This document shows positions 53,409-64,000 of a stretch of 64,000 nucleotides of DNA, one piece after another (position 1 is the first letter of the stretch; each line of letters opens with the position of its first letter). This DNA is from Cristatella mucedo (Eukaryota; Bryozoa; Phylactolaemata; Cristatellidae), in the NCBI GenBank assembly GCA_009760855.2, contig WPIO01000017.1, forward strand, positions 186,001 through 250,000. The letters are read 5' to 3'. The notes under the pieces are model-generated. The model made no database searches and was not told where the DNA came from. It was given only the letters and a program-made list of their open reading frames with translations. The position numbers and the translations under genes are program-made.

Positions 53409-56331
53409 CATATCCACCCCCCCCCACCAGCGCGGGCGACTCGCTAGGGATGGGCCACGGCATTAGCTGCGCACAGGTGCTCCGCGGCGGCGCTGTGACC
53501 TCCTTTCTCTAGCGCTCAGCTTCTCGCTTAGCCGCTCACTCGCAGCCTTTCGCTAAGATTACCTAGCGGCCGCAGTCGGGGCGACGCCATTTCGCGCTGC
53601 GGACGCCGGACCGGTCGCAGAGCCCGCGTCTAATTGCTCTCGCGCGCACGCGCGCGCGAGCGGCTGCGAATCGGCACCCCGAGCGAGCGCTCTCGCGAGC
53701 CGAAGGCGGGCGAAGGCTGGCGGCGGTTTGGCGCCAGGCGATTTAATGCGCAAGAGGGTCGCCGCAATGCAGAACCACTCTGGCAGGCCGTCCCCTCTGC
53801 GACCGGCGCGCCAGCCGAGCGATTTGGAGTTCGCACGCGCCACTAGGCACAGGTCACGGCGAGCGATGGCGGGCGTGCGAGCGCAGCGGCGCGGCGGCGG
53901 CGGCAGCGGCGGCGGCCTGTCGGCAGCCGCGCCGGACTCGAAAGACGCCCTGCCGGCGCGGGGCGGCATCCGCCGAGAAAAAGCGTGCTAATCTGCAGCA
54001 GCAGGCAAACACTCCAACTAGCGGCACTGCCACAGGGTAAAGGAATGTGCGCCGCTTTCATCGGAGAAGGGGTGCTGGCGGCGCCGCCAGCAGCGGGTGC
54101 ACCGCTGGCGTCGAGCCGCAGTTACCAGCGTCACCGCCAGCGGCGGGTTTCGATTGGCAGCACGTCCGCACCTCTGGGAAGGAGGCGAAATCGTCTAGTG
54201 ACTGCAAGGCGGCGATCCCGCGTCCGAACTACTGTTGCCGGATGTCTAACCCAGAGCCGCCGCCGCCGCCACCGCTCAGACCCATGTCGCACTGCTGAGT
54301 TGCTGCGGCAGAAGAACGCGTGCGATTAGCCTAGCACAGTTAAATCCAGGCAAACGTCCTGGCCACTCGCAGATTTTGACTAACATCAACACAAAATTCA
54401 GAAACTTCAAGTCACCTCAAAGCGCTGTCCTAACTATTGAGCCGATTTAGCGAGAACACGCTTCGATTCTCCGCGGCGGCGGCGTCGCGTCGAGCTGGCT
54501 GTCGATTGTTCCGCTTGGGGGAAGTAATCCTGGCCGGGGTTCCGATCAAAAAGGAGGAGATAAGTTCTTCTGACCCGAGCACCCGTCGTTTAGAAAGCCG
54601 CCAGAGACGAGTCCGCGACGAGTCTCGGCGGCGGAGGCGGTGCGGCTCAGACGGAGCCTCGCAGTCGCACCGCCTCGTCGACTGGACGGTGGTGGGCGTG
54701 GAGGTCAAAGTCGAACGCGGCGGCGGCGGCGACGGCGGCAGCGGTCGCGCGCAATGACGCGTGCGACCGCTGCTGCGGGGGCAGCATCTGAGCAGCGCAG
54801 GAGTGCTTGCTGGGGGGCGGCTGTGCCGTCTGCTTGTCGCTCGCCGAAGTCGGAGCAAGCGATCCGGTCGGCAGGACGCTTGCATCTCGCCTGGCGTGGC
54901 TACCGGCTTTCTGGGTTGGCGACGGTTGGGCGGACGGCAGGCTGTGAGGATTGTTGCAAGGACGAGGCTCGGCGGCTTGCACGTCCGGGCCAGAGCTAGG
55001 CCGCCAACGCGGCGCAACGGCGCCAGTCCCGCTGCGCCAACGCTCAGCAGGCGCGAGAGCGACGCTCGAGCCTCGCGCTCGGCAGGCGTGCGCCTGTCAG
55101 GCGCGAGCAGGCTTCCGGTTTTAACTATCCAGCCGACGACGACCCGTACGCGTGCGGCTAGCGATTCGCAGGTGCGGCGCCGACGCGCGCCAGCGCGCCA
55201 ACGGCAGCGGCGGCGGCGGAGCGCGCGCGGCACCCGCGAATCGAGAGCGACCGTATCTCGGAGCGTGACGAGTCCGCGCCCGTGGCGTCGAGAAGTCCGT
55301 CCGACGGCGACGGACGGCTGCAGACGTCTCGCTTTGGCCGCGACGTGCAAAATATCCCTCGCGCGGCTGCCGAATCGCAGGCCACTGATCTCCCGACCGG
55401 CGCAAAGTCGTCTCGGGCGCGACCCGAGTCGCGGCTCAGGAGGCACGACAGAGCAAGAGACTGCTCAAGCTCAGCCGACTGCCTACTACCGGCGCGCCAC
55501 TTCGGCTGCTGTAGACCGCTTGTCCGCGGATTTTGACGTACGCGGTACCGAGTCATTATAATTCAAGACCGGCGAATAATGTCGGCAATTTCGGCAATCG
55601 TAGTCTGCCAGAGCTGGCACGCGGCCGCGTCGGAATGTTCCGGCGACCAGTGAGTGGGTGCGGGACCTAGAAATAAGTGAAGTTGCATTTTTCAGTTCTG
55701 TGTAGTCCAATTCGACTGGCGCGATGCGAGCCGCCGCGTAATCCGGGTAACCTCGTGCCCCAAAATGGCATGCCGTCCTCTGCGATCGGCTGGCTGGCTC
55801 CGTGCAAGGCCAGTGGCGTGTTAGCCCTCGCCTTAAATTAGACTTCGCTCTCCTTTACGAATTCCTGGTCACACCTCTGGTTTTACTATTTAGCATTGCG
55901 AAGCCCTCATCGGGGAATGTTTAGTGCTCTCTTTCCTTTGAAACGCGGTCTTGACCATGCACAGTCCTTTCCACGGCTATTCAAAAGAAACTATTTCAGT
56001 TCAGAAAATTCTTCAACGGAGGGATTTCTTAAAATCCTTCCTCGGAGGAATTTTTGAAAATCTCCCTGCGGAGCTCCGAATTTCGGTGCGCGTGCACCGC
56101 TCGGGTTTGCTTTGGTCTTCAAAGGCGTGGTGGCCATGGAATCGCGTAGTAAGGTCGCTTAGTTTAACTTGGCCTGAGCGTGAGGTGTACAGCGTGAATG
56201 CTCGAGCGCCCGAGTTGGTGGTGGCCGGTCGGGTGCCACGGTTCTTCGCTGCACTGCTTTTGCTGGCGGCTGCTGTTCGGCCGCGCTCTGCGTCTGCCCC
56301 ATTCTCGCCCAATCAAACGCAGACACAGACT

Positions 56332-56490
56332 AAAAGTCAGCTGATCTTGCAGCCGCCTTATCTATGCGGCTTCAGAAGAAGAGCGTTAGCGGCTGTCGCC
56401 ACCGCGTGCAGCCAGCGGGCAATAAAGGATTGCCCGCTACCAGGACTAGAAACCAAGACCGAAGGTCGCGAAGTGCGAACGTCCCAATAA
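56332..56490 (-). mobile_element. SINE-A copy, GC-shifted
   Basis: Minus strand: TTCGCGACCTTCGGTCTTGG and TTTCTAGTCCTGGTAGCGGG (box B region), CGGTGGCGACAGCCGCTAAC, GCTCTTCTGAAGCCGCATAG, and a diverged end with GATCAGCTG. Confidence 0.65.
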
Positions 56491-57822
56491 TGATAATAAT
56501 AACAATGATGCACTCGATACAGCGCCCCCTGCGCCACGACCCGGCGAAATTCCACCAGGCCGCTGCGCTCCGGTCGCGGCGAGGAGAAGGAAGACGGTGC
56601 AGCTGGACGGTGCAGCTAGCTGGACGCCCCGACGCTGCTTCGCCCCGACACGCTGCTCCGCCTGCTGTCTGCTGCAGCCTCGCTCTGCCGCGGCGATCGA
56701 CCGCGCGGCCTGTCAGCCGCGTCTGGCGGCGGCGGCGGCGGCAGGCCGCCGCCGCTCGCGCGCGCCTAGTTTTCTTTTTTTGTCGACGGACGGCATTCGT
56801 AGATAGATGCTCGCCTCCGCCATTCGTCGGCGTACGGTTCGGAAAGCGATAGCGCCGCGCCGCGTCGATTGCGCAAACCGGGGCAAGGCGAGCCGCCGCT
56901 GCCGCCGCCGCGCGCAGCAGCAGCAGCAGCAGTCTCGTGAATATTTCGTTCGACGAGAGTACGCGCCGGAAATTCTTGTCGGACGCGCACGCCTCGTCCG
57001 CCGACGTGCCAGAGTTCCCGGAGCCAGCCGCGCAGGCGCTCGCTCGCAGCCCTTCTACCCTTTCATTCGCCCGCAGAATCTGGGCGCAGTCAAATGCGCC
57101 GTCCAATGACCGCCGAACGACGTGGCGCCACGTCGGGACACGCGGGGTGCTGGAAGCGATCGAGCTTTAGGAGCTCACCAGCAACTAGTTTAAGTTTAGA
57201 AAAGTACGCGGCCGCCATGCGGCAGCAGATGGTTGGTAGATAGAAAGCATCGCGAGAAATTGGAGCTCTTGGGGATTAGCTCAATTTCCTTCAGCAGCAA
57301 TCGAGCGATTGCGATCTCTCGTGCGACATTTGTCTGATGACTCTTTTAATGGTCGCGTATCGCCGTCTTGGCCTGTCTAGAAACAGCGCGCGACAGCTGG
57401 ATCGCGACAAGGCGATCGGTGCATAGGATGGATGGCGGAGTCCTTCGATCAGAAATGGCAGCGAGCCAACAGGGCGTCGGGCTTGCGCCTCGCATGAACC
57501 TTTGAAGTGGAAATCACGTACTGGCTCTGATCGCAGCCTCGTAAAGTGCTTTTGCGCAACTTCAAATACGCGGATGCATAACAATAGTAACAAATAAATT
57601 ATAGCAATGCTAATAAGTGATTTATAAGCGCTCTCAAGTTAGTGCGGCGACGGCGCCGGTCAAAGCGTCTCCGGAAAATATGGCTGCGGCGGCGGCGGGC
57701 ATAAATAATTCTCGAGCGATTTCCAACGGAAGTCGCGCCTGCAACTTTAATCAGATGCGCGACTAGACGAGTGGCGCCGCGCGGGTCAGGTCGCCGGCTC
57801 CTACTTTTGAGTTACTGGCTAC

Positions 57823-57931
<109 letters not shown>

Positions 57932-58232
57932 GCCTCGACTCTGCGGCGAGCGATTCGGTGGAGCGTGCGCTTCGCGTCTCGTGCGCGGCGCATGTTCACG
58001 AAATCCCGTTCGTTCGCGTCCGCCCCTCTTCTCCTATGCCAAACGGGCCGCCGCCGCCGCTGAGAGTCTGCGCCGCGAAGAGGAGGCTCGGGCGAGCGCA
58101 TTCTCTCAGCGGCGGCGCGCCAGGTCGCCCGCTCGCCGGTAGGCGCTAAAAGAAAAATGGCGCGCGAAGGATGGCGAGTGCAAGTCCGACCTTTCGCCGC
58201 GCGCTCGCTTCACTTCCGTTATGCCGGCCGAG

Positions 58233-58310
58233 GATAAAAATAATAATCATTAATTTCTAATAATAAAAACATTAATCATTAATTTCCTTTAATAATAATC
58301 ATCCATTTCT
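58233..58310. repeat. AT-rich TAAT cluster in CpG domain
   Basis: AATAATCATTAATTTC occurs twice with spacers, then AATAATAATCATCCATTTC. There are about ten TAAT or ATTA cores in under 80 bases, sharply bounded by GC-rich DNA. Confidence 0.8.
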
Positions 58311-58824
58311 CGATGCACTCACTTTTGCATGCACGTGGCGCGCGCGAGCTGTAACTCGCAGTGGCGGCGGCGCGAGAGGATTCGAGCGAACGCGATGAAG
58401 CTGCGGATGAATCCAGTCAGTCGATTAGGGTCACGCGAGGGCCGCGGCAGCCGCTCGGGCGAAAACGGCGCATCGGTCGGCAGCAGAAGCCGCGGCATTC
58501 GCTGTCGACCGGCGGCGACTTGGAGCGGAGAGACGCGGCAGCCGAGTACTCGGGTCGGGAAGGGGCGTCCGACCGTCCGCCGGCACTCGCGCTCGCACTC
58601 GCGCTCGCGCGAGTGCCTGACTGAGCGAGCGAGCGACGGACGGAGGCGAGCGCCGCGCACGAACCCAGCGGCGCATCCGGACGCGCGCGCGCGGCGTGCA
58701 CCGCCGACGCGGCCAGCCGCTCGCCTTCCGGCGAGCCTTCTCTGACGCGCGCGCACTGCGGTGGGTGCGCCGTCGCCGGGCCGTGCGCTGAGCGGTCGCG
58801 CTTCGCGAGCTCGCTCAGCGCCGT

Positions 58825-58853
58825 GCGCGCGCGCGCGCGCGCGCGCGCGCGCG
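58825..58853. repeat. GC dinucleotide repeat
   Basis: About 29 bases of alternating GC, a Z-DNA-prone sequence. Confidence 0.95.
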
Positions 58854-59059
58854 GAGCTTCGATCAATAGTTGCGCTGAGCGGCCGCAAACTGCCGAGGGC
58901 AGCCAGAGGGCTGGCAGCGAGTGTAAGCACTTTTTGGCGGCGCTGAGCGCCGAGCTGTGCAAATGCCGCCCGCCGCGCTCGCCTGTCGTATGTGACGAAC
59001 CATTAGGACCTCTGCTGGCGCAACAAAGCGGATTGTTTGTGCTCGGAGTAATGATACAC

Positions 59060-59600
59060 AAAGCTAATATTTTTTAAATACGCACCTCAAACAGTGCTGC
59101 GAATGAAATAACTTTTCCTTTGTGCGGCGAGCGTTAGTATTTGTTTATATGCGTCAGCTCGGCGAGAGGCGCACAAACAAGGAGCTCATTGTCGCGCCCC
59201 ATCCCTCAGGCACGCCGTGTGTACACTCGGCTCGGACACAATCAGAAGCTGTAGGGAGATGGGTTTTGTTTTCAGCCCGCTAATGGACGCCGTTGTTCGT
59301 GGCGTCGCTCGCTTCGGCCCGGGCGAGGCCTCGCTTTTTGCAGGGCAAATATTTTCTACCTGCATCGGCGTGTAAAGATAGCATTAGCGGCGTTACAATG
59401 AGCGAGCCGGGCTTTGTGAGCGGGACATTTCGTGGTCATTAACTATCATTGGGATTTGTGCTCTTGCACCTGTGCAACCAATGCCGGCAATAAAGGACAT
59501 GTTTGGCCACACTCGGCACTCGGTATGTTATTCTCCCTCTGTGGGCAATTTAGAATATGTCAAACACGATCTATTTAAACCAATTGTCAGCGCATCTCTG
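59060..59600. promoter_or_regulatory. Candidate regulatory patch
   Basis: A lower-GC, non-repetitive, non-coding block within the CpG domain. It contains TGTTTA (59142) and ACAAACAA (59173) forkhead-like cores, CATTGT (59187, Sox-like) and CACCTG (59467, E-box). Inferred only from composition and motif density. Confidence 0.25.
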
Positions 59601-60335
59601 ACACCGGGCGATGAATCGTCCTCCGTGCGACGGCCAAGCGCGCCCGCCGCCTCGCCCGCCGCCGCCGCCGCCGCTCCTGCTCTCTGCCGCAGATCCGAAT
59701 AGGCGCGGCGGTTAACAGAGGACGCAGCCAAAAGTGAGCTCGATTCGGAAGCAGCCGGCCCCCCGCAGCGGACTGCGCGAACGAACGGCCGCCCGAGCCT
59801 CGCCGGCCGCGCCGAAACGCTACCTGGCGGTTCCCCTCCATGTTGGCCCGATCGCACTTGTTACGCCGTCGGCCTCGTCGAGCCCGCGGTAGAGCATCGT
59901 GGCCGCCGCCGCTGCACGGTGATGCGCTACGCTGGGCGTATCGAGGTCGAACGTACGCTCGGTGCTGCTGAAGCTACTGCGAGCGGCGAAATAAGAGGTG
60001 CGCTGCGCAGAGCTCAGGAGGCAGCTCGCGCTCCGACAGGCCATGCATTTGGCATTCTGCGTGCTTGCGCAACCGTCCGAAACGAGTGCATTCGCGAACA
60101 AATAACGAACGGTACAGTTCTGGGTTGGGGGCGGGGAAGCTCCGATAGTACTGGCTTGCAAATGAAAAACTGTCTATCAGCTGTTTCGAGTCGAGTAAGC
60201 GAATTAAGTAGATTTTGGGATGCTCGTTCAGAATATGTAGCTTATTGTAAGCCAGCGCGTCAGGATTTTTAACAATTTGCATTAATAATAACGCACGTGA
60301 TAAAGCATTCTCAGACAATCATAACAATAAAACAC

Positions 60336-60371
60336 TTGATAAGGTGCCCTCAGAGAGGGGCACCTTATCAA
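60336..60371. repeat. Perfect 14-bp hairpin made from LINE-A tail
   Basis: TTGATAAGGTGCCC (60336-60349) and GGGCACCTTATCAA (60358-60371) are exact inverted repeats around an 8-base loop. Both arms derive from the GATAAAGCGCCCTC end of LINE-A. Confidence 0.95.
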
Positions 60372-60635
60372 CTGTCCCAAAAGTCTTGAACTTACTTCTA
60401 GCTTCTGTCAGCACCTGCATTAATAATAATAATGAAAAATATACCTTTGATAAAGCGTCCTCAGAGAACTTAATCTATTTCTAGGCGCTTTAAATTTGTT
60501 GCAAAGGAAACACGGTCGAATGGTGAGTGGTATCATGCTTGATAATGGTTAGGGGTGACAAGCACAGGGTCAGCATGCAAGTGTAGTTAGTGGCAGCATG
60601 CACATTGTCAGCACGCATAAGCACATTTAGGACGA

Positions 60636-60830
<195 letters not shown>

Positions 60831-61246
60831 AGGACGAATCACAGGAACCTACTAAATGCTGAGATAAGTAGGTGCATTGCTATCTTACAATACTTTCACA
60901 TGCAACACATAAATTTTTTACAATCGTTAATAGCAATATCTTCGAGCTTGTGTACATTTAAAAATAGGTCTTCCTTCATTTAGTCAACTGCTTTTAAACT
61001 GCCTCTTCTTCGAATTTCTGCTATGCTCAGTAGCTGAGCCGTGGAATCTTCAGGCTAGAACAGAGTAGTCGGCCATCGTATTTAAATTACAGCGGCATTG
61101 ACATATCTACGCTCCATTTCACATATATCATCCTGTTCTTCACTGAATGCTCCTAAATTAGACGTGAAATAGTCGGGGCGAGAGTTTAGAAAATGTATCT
61201 TACCACTCATTCCGCTGCCAAGTGCCGCGCACCATCGAATCATGTT

Positions 61247-61322
61247 CTCAGCAAAGTTAAAGCACCTAGAAAGAGATTGAGTTCTCTGAGGGCGCTTAAC
61301 CAAATGTGTTATTATTATTATT
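61247..61322 (+). mobile_element. Orphan LINE-A tail inserted in the relic gene
   Basis: TTCTCAGCAAAGTTAAAGCA, CCTAGAAAGAGATTGAGTTC and TCTGAGGGCGCTTAACCAAA, then a TTATTATT end. Flanking ATCGAATCATG (left) and ATCGATTCACG (right) look like an 11-bp target duplication with two later changes. Confidence 0.8.
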
Positions 61323-61735
61323 ATCGATTCACGCGTAGTTAGCTAACTTGCGATTGCCGAGAAAGTTCTCTACCGCATACCCTAATCCATCCCGTGCCTG
61401 CAACTCTAACCCAGTCGTTTTTATGTAAGTTGTGTGTCTTTGAATAATTCTCCGATCTGTGGACCAGAAATAATGCTAGCTTTCTTCTCGAACTGTTAGC
61501 TGTGCCTCACTAATTTCAGAACATTTTTCTTGTAAGTACTTACAGGTATCGCCGTCTTTTTTCAGAGCCTTAACGTAGTTTTGTATTAGTCTAAGTTGTA
61601 TGTACAAGGTAGAAAATGGCAGCACTTTCTTGCTGTCGACAAGAGGAGTCAGCTCTCGAACATTGCCACGTGTCCCAGGCACACAATGTTTTCGATCTGG
61701 CCGGTCTCACTTTCGGCAATAACGAGCATCGTGGC

Positions 61736-61905
61736 CCGTGATAGCTCAGAAGGTAATGTGTTCGCTCTTTACGACCCAGGTCGCGGGATCCAAACCTGCA
61801 GTAGGGGACCCTTTATTCCCAACTGCAAGTAGTGGTGACAGCCGTTAAGGCTCTTATGCCACTTTAAAATAAGGCTGTTCAATCAGCGGATATCTGTTTT
61901 TATTT
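61736..61905 (+). mobile_element. SINE-A copy, well preserved
   Basis: CGTGATAGCTCAGAAGGTAA (box A) and GGTCGCGGGATCCAAACCTG (box B), then CAACTGCAAGTAGTGGTGAC, AGCCGTTAAGGCTCTTATGC and AAGGCTGTTCAATCAGCGG. Confidence 0.88.
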
Positions 61906-62538
61906 ATTTATCAGCACGATATCCCAAAGACGTAAAAACACTGATATTTTGTATAGCCACCTTGATGTCCAAGAGGATCGGCAATGAACTTTAAATTGAC
62001 GCATTTCTGCCACTGGTTTTGATGATTTTTTATTTCATCGAAAAGTATTTTCCTCTTTACGTAAGTCTCTTTCATCTGTACATATGTGCAACTAGCAATG
62101 AGGAAAATTCGTTTCCACTATGAAGAAAAACTTTTTTTAAACTGTGGTTCGATGAATCAATGAAAAGTCTCCACTCAGTTGGATCATAGCTCTTTTCTAT
62201 TTGGTTAACTTGACCTTCGACGTTGCTGAATTTCCTAGTGAATCCTTCGTCGAAAGGTAGGGCAGAAACTCTTTATAGTGATGTCTGCACCACGAAAATC
62301 AAATACCCGGGGCGATACGATTTTTCTCTTTGAACCTAGAACGAAGAAGTTAATCCGACTCTGTGTGAAGGTTAAGGTCACTCATTAAGTCATCAAGACC
62401 TTGACATTGTGACATTAATAGTTTAGGTGTTGGAACATTAAAAGCATCATAGTTTTCATCAAAGTCACCTTCAGTTGAACTCAAATCACCTTCAGACAAT
62501 ATATCTTCGTGTGCAACCGGTGGAACAAGAACTCCCAC

Positions 62539-62845
62539 CTCATTACTGAGCGGTACAGGTCGGATCGTTGCCAGTAGATTTGGATGTTCATATGCTAAAG
62601 GGATGTGTCGCGCGATCGTGCCGCCCTACACGCCCCTTCACCTTTTTACCATTCTCTGCCTCTGGCGAGATCAAGATCTAGCCCCCTCCTCGCCAGCCCA
62701 GTCCTGGCTGCGCCTAGGAAAGCGCTGCTGCGATAATTACGATCGCCGAGAGCGCTAGCGAGCCCTGACAGGCCGCCACCTGGCAGGAAGTCTGTAATCT
62801 GCCACCAACTGTAAAGAGCGTCCGAGAAAATGACGGCGACCGTCC
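62539..62845. other. No recognised gene
   Basis: Transition from the relic gene to GC-rich DNA. Nothing identified. Confidence 0.4.
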
Positions 62846-63145
62846 GAGAGGAAAGGAGGAAGGAAGGGAGGGAGGAAGGAAGAGAGTGAGGAAGGAAGGG
62901 AGGGAGAGAGGGAGGAAGGGAGGGTGGGAGAGAGGAAGAGAGAGAGATGGAGGAAGGAAGGGAGGGAGGGAGGGAAGAAGGAAGAGAGGGAGAGAGGGAG
63001 AGAGGGAGAGAGGGAGGAATGGAAGGAGGTAAAGAGAGAGGGAGGAAGGAAGGGAGGGAGGGAGGGAGAGAGGAAGAGGAGTGAGGAAGGAAAAGAGGGA
63101 GATAGGGAGGAAGGAAAAGAGGGAGATAGGGAGGAAGGAAGGAGG
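62846..63145. repeat. Polypurine GGGA/GGAA tract
   Basis: About 300 bases of almost only A and G on this strand, with GGAGGAAGGAAGGGAGGGA-type units and repeats of GGAAAAGAGGGAGATAGGGA at its end. Serine/proline/leucine frames on the other strand are artefacts. Confidence 0.95.
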
Positions 63146-63487
63146 GTGTTCGGTGGCGGTAGACTCGCCGAATCACTTCGGCTGTACTGGTCCATGCAGG
63201 TACGAGCCGCGGAGTTTTCTCGGCCTTGGCAGCGCCCTGCCGCCACAGCTGAGTGACGCGGCCAATTAGGACAGCCCGCTGCGGCCGCGTCCTCTGCGCC
63301 GCGGCGATCTAGCCGGCCGCTCGCTCGGCGGTGCGTCCCTCTGCCGCGGCTGGACGTCGGAGCCACGGCCCGGCGGCCAGAGCCGTGGCTCCGCGGCTAA
63401 GCAGGCGGCGCGGCCAAAGTGCAAAGAAAGCAAGCAGAAACTCATAGATGGCCGCCCGCTGCTAGCGAAACTTAACGGGAGTAAGTG

Positions 63488-63489
63488 CC

Positions 63490-63550
<61 letters not shown>

Positions 63551-63568
63551 AGGCGGCGGCGGCGGCGC
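63488..63568 (+). repeat. GGC trinucleotide repeat
   Basis: About 80 bases of GGC with a single GGA interruption near 63550. Confidence 0.97.
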
Positions 63569-63739
63569 TCGAGCCTCTACTGCGTACGCCTGACTTGTCT
63601 GCTTGACGTCGACTGCCGGTCACGATTTCTGTGGCAAAGGTAAATTCAACGGTTGATTCGACTGGACAGCGTCATTTATATAGCGAAAGAACGTATTTAC
63701 GTAGCGACAGAAATGATATTTATATAGCGACAGCCGGTC

Positions 63740-63870
63740 GCCCCGAGATGGCATCGTGCGCGGTGCTGCCTGCTGCTGCTGCTGCAGGACTCGAGCCCGC
63801 GACACGATCGATGATCCGCCGGGCGAGTAAGCAGTAGTGGCCAGTAAACTAAGCGTCCGTACCACATCGC
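63740..63870 (-). mobile_element. SINE-A head, probable
   Basis: Minus strand: TACGGACGCTTAGTTTACTG and GTCGCGGGCTCGAGTCCTGC (box-B-like), followed by a CAG repeat. The body beyond is not recognisable. Confidence 0.5.
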
Positions 63871-64000
63871 ACGTCGCCGTGCAGACTGCACGGGTGGACC
63901 GAAGAAGATGCCGCTGCCTCTACCGCCCGCCGTCTCTTCCGCCCGCCGTCTCTTCCGCGAAAATGCGAAAGACACCAACCGGTCGAATCCGTCGCCGCTT

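Larger units (their letters stand above)
61082..62538 (-). pseudogene. Relic of a repetitive uncharacterised metazoan protein family
   Basis: Read on the minus strand from 62538: an acidic N-terminal part (HEDILSEGDLSSTEGDFDEN), then near 62190-61930 YDPTEWRLFIDSSNHSLKKV, FLHSGNEFSSLLVAHM, a frameshift, MKETYVKRKILFDEIKNH and LGHQGGYTKYQCFYVFG. Next come VDSKKVLPFSTLYIQLRLIQ (61.6 kb) and SGPQIGELFKDTQLT and VENFLGNRKLANYA (61.35-61.45 kb, shifted and with stops), then SGKIHFLNSRPDYF and GAFSEEQDDICEMERRY (61.1 kb). I recognise this order of motifs from a large, repeat-like family annotated only as uncharacterized protein in arthropods, Hydra and other animals. Its function is unknown to me; its spread suggests a mobile-element origin. 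This copy has at least three frameshifts or stops and an inserted LINE-A tail. Confidence 0.75.

Noticed and set aside
54430-55561. Long overlapping frames on both strands (338 codons minus, 266 codons plus)
   Set aside because: Stop codons are rare at this GC content. Both translations are Arg/Ala/Ser low complexity without recognisable motifs or splice context.
56372-57106. 244-codon minus-strand frame
   Set aside because: It overlaps a SINE-A copy and GC-rich DNA. No domain; composition artefact.
62646-63366. Serine/proline/leucine-rich minus-strand frames
   Set aside because: Translation of the polypurine GGGA/GGAA tract.

Overview
This is nuclear DNA of an invertebrate animal. It has genes split by long introns with consensus GT...AG sites, an intronless forkhead gene, tRNA-derived SINEs, L2-type LINEs, a hAT transposon and many long microsatellites. 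A three-domain gelsolin/severin-like protein with motifs such as [16 protein letters not shown] and [11 protein letters not shown] fits a spiralian (flatworm, annelid or mollusc grade). The phylum cannot be fixed from one window.

Layout. 1-19 kb is a repeat-rich flank with remnants of three LINE families and two SINE families, including a nearly full-length dead LINE-A at about 15.1-18.7 kb. 19.4-37.0 kb holds a plus-strand gelsolin-like gene. I could read eleven coding exons, from a ten-base first coding exon to the third gelsolin domain, giving 341 codons in one continuous frame. The short terminal exon was not found. Its introns carry SINEs, LINE tails, microsatellites and a complete but dead hAT element with an intact 8-bp target duplication. 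37-46.4 kb is again repeat-rich, including a LINE-B inserted in a LINE-A tail. 46.44-46.85 kb is a fold-back MITE-like element with telomere-like degenerate filling. 47.69-48.95 kb is an intronless forkhead gene, best matched to FoxL1, with a TATA box. 49-60 kb and 63.1-64 kb are very GC- and CpG-rich with no convincing second gene. They are broken by long CT, GT, GA, GC and GGC repeats and by a few AT-richer patches with plausible transcription-factor sites. 61.1-62.5 kb is a decayed copy of a repetitive uncharacterised metazoan protein family with a LINE tail inserted in it.

The two host genes are not obviously linked in function. The gelsolin-like protein severs or caps actin in the cytoplasm; FoxL1 is a nuclear transcription factor. 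The unifying theme of the rest is a shared 3' tail, AAGCGCCTAGAAAGAGATT followed by GAGTTCTCTGAGGGCGC and an ATT repeat. It ends LINE-A, a LINE-C fragment, SINE-B and several orphan insertions, suggesting that one LINE machinery mobilises all of them. Most long open frames in the GC-rich right third are composition artefacts and are not annotated.
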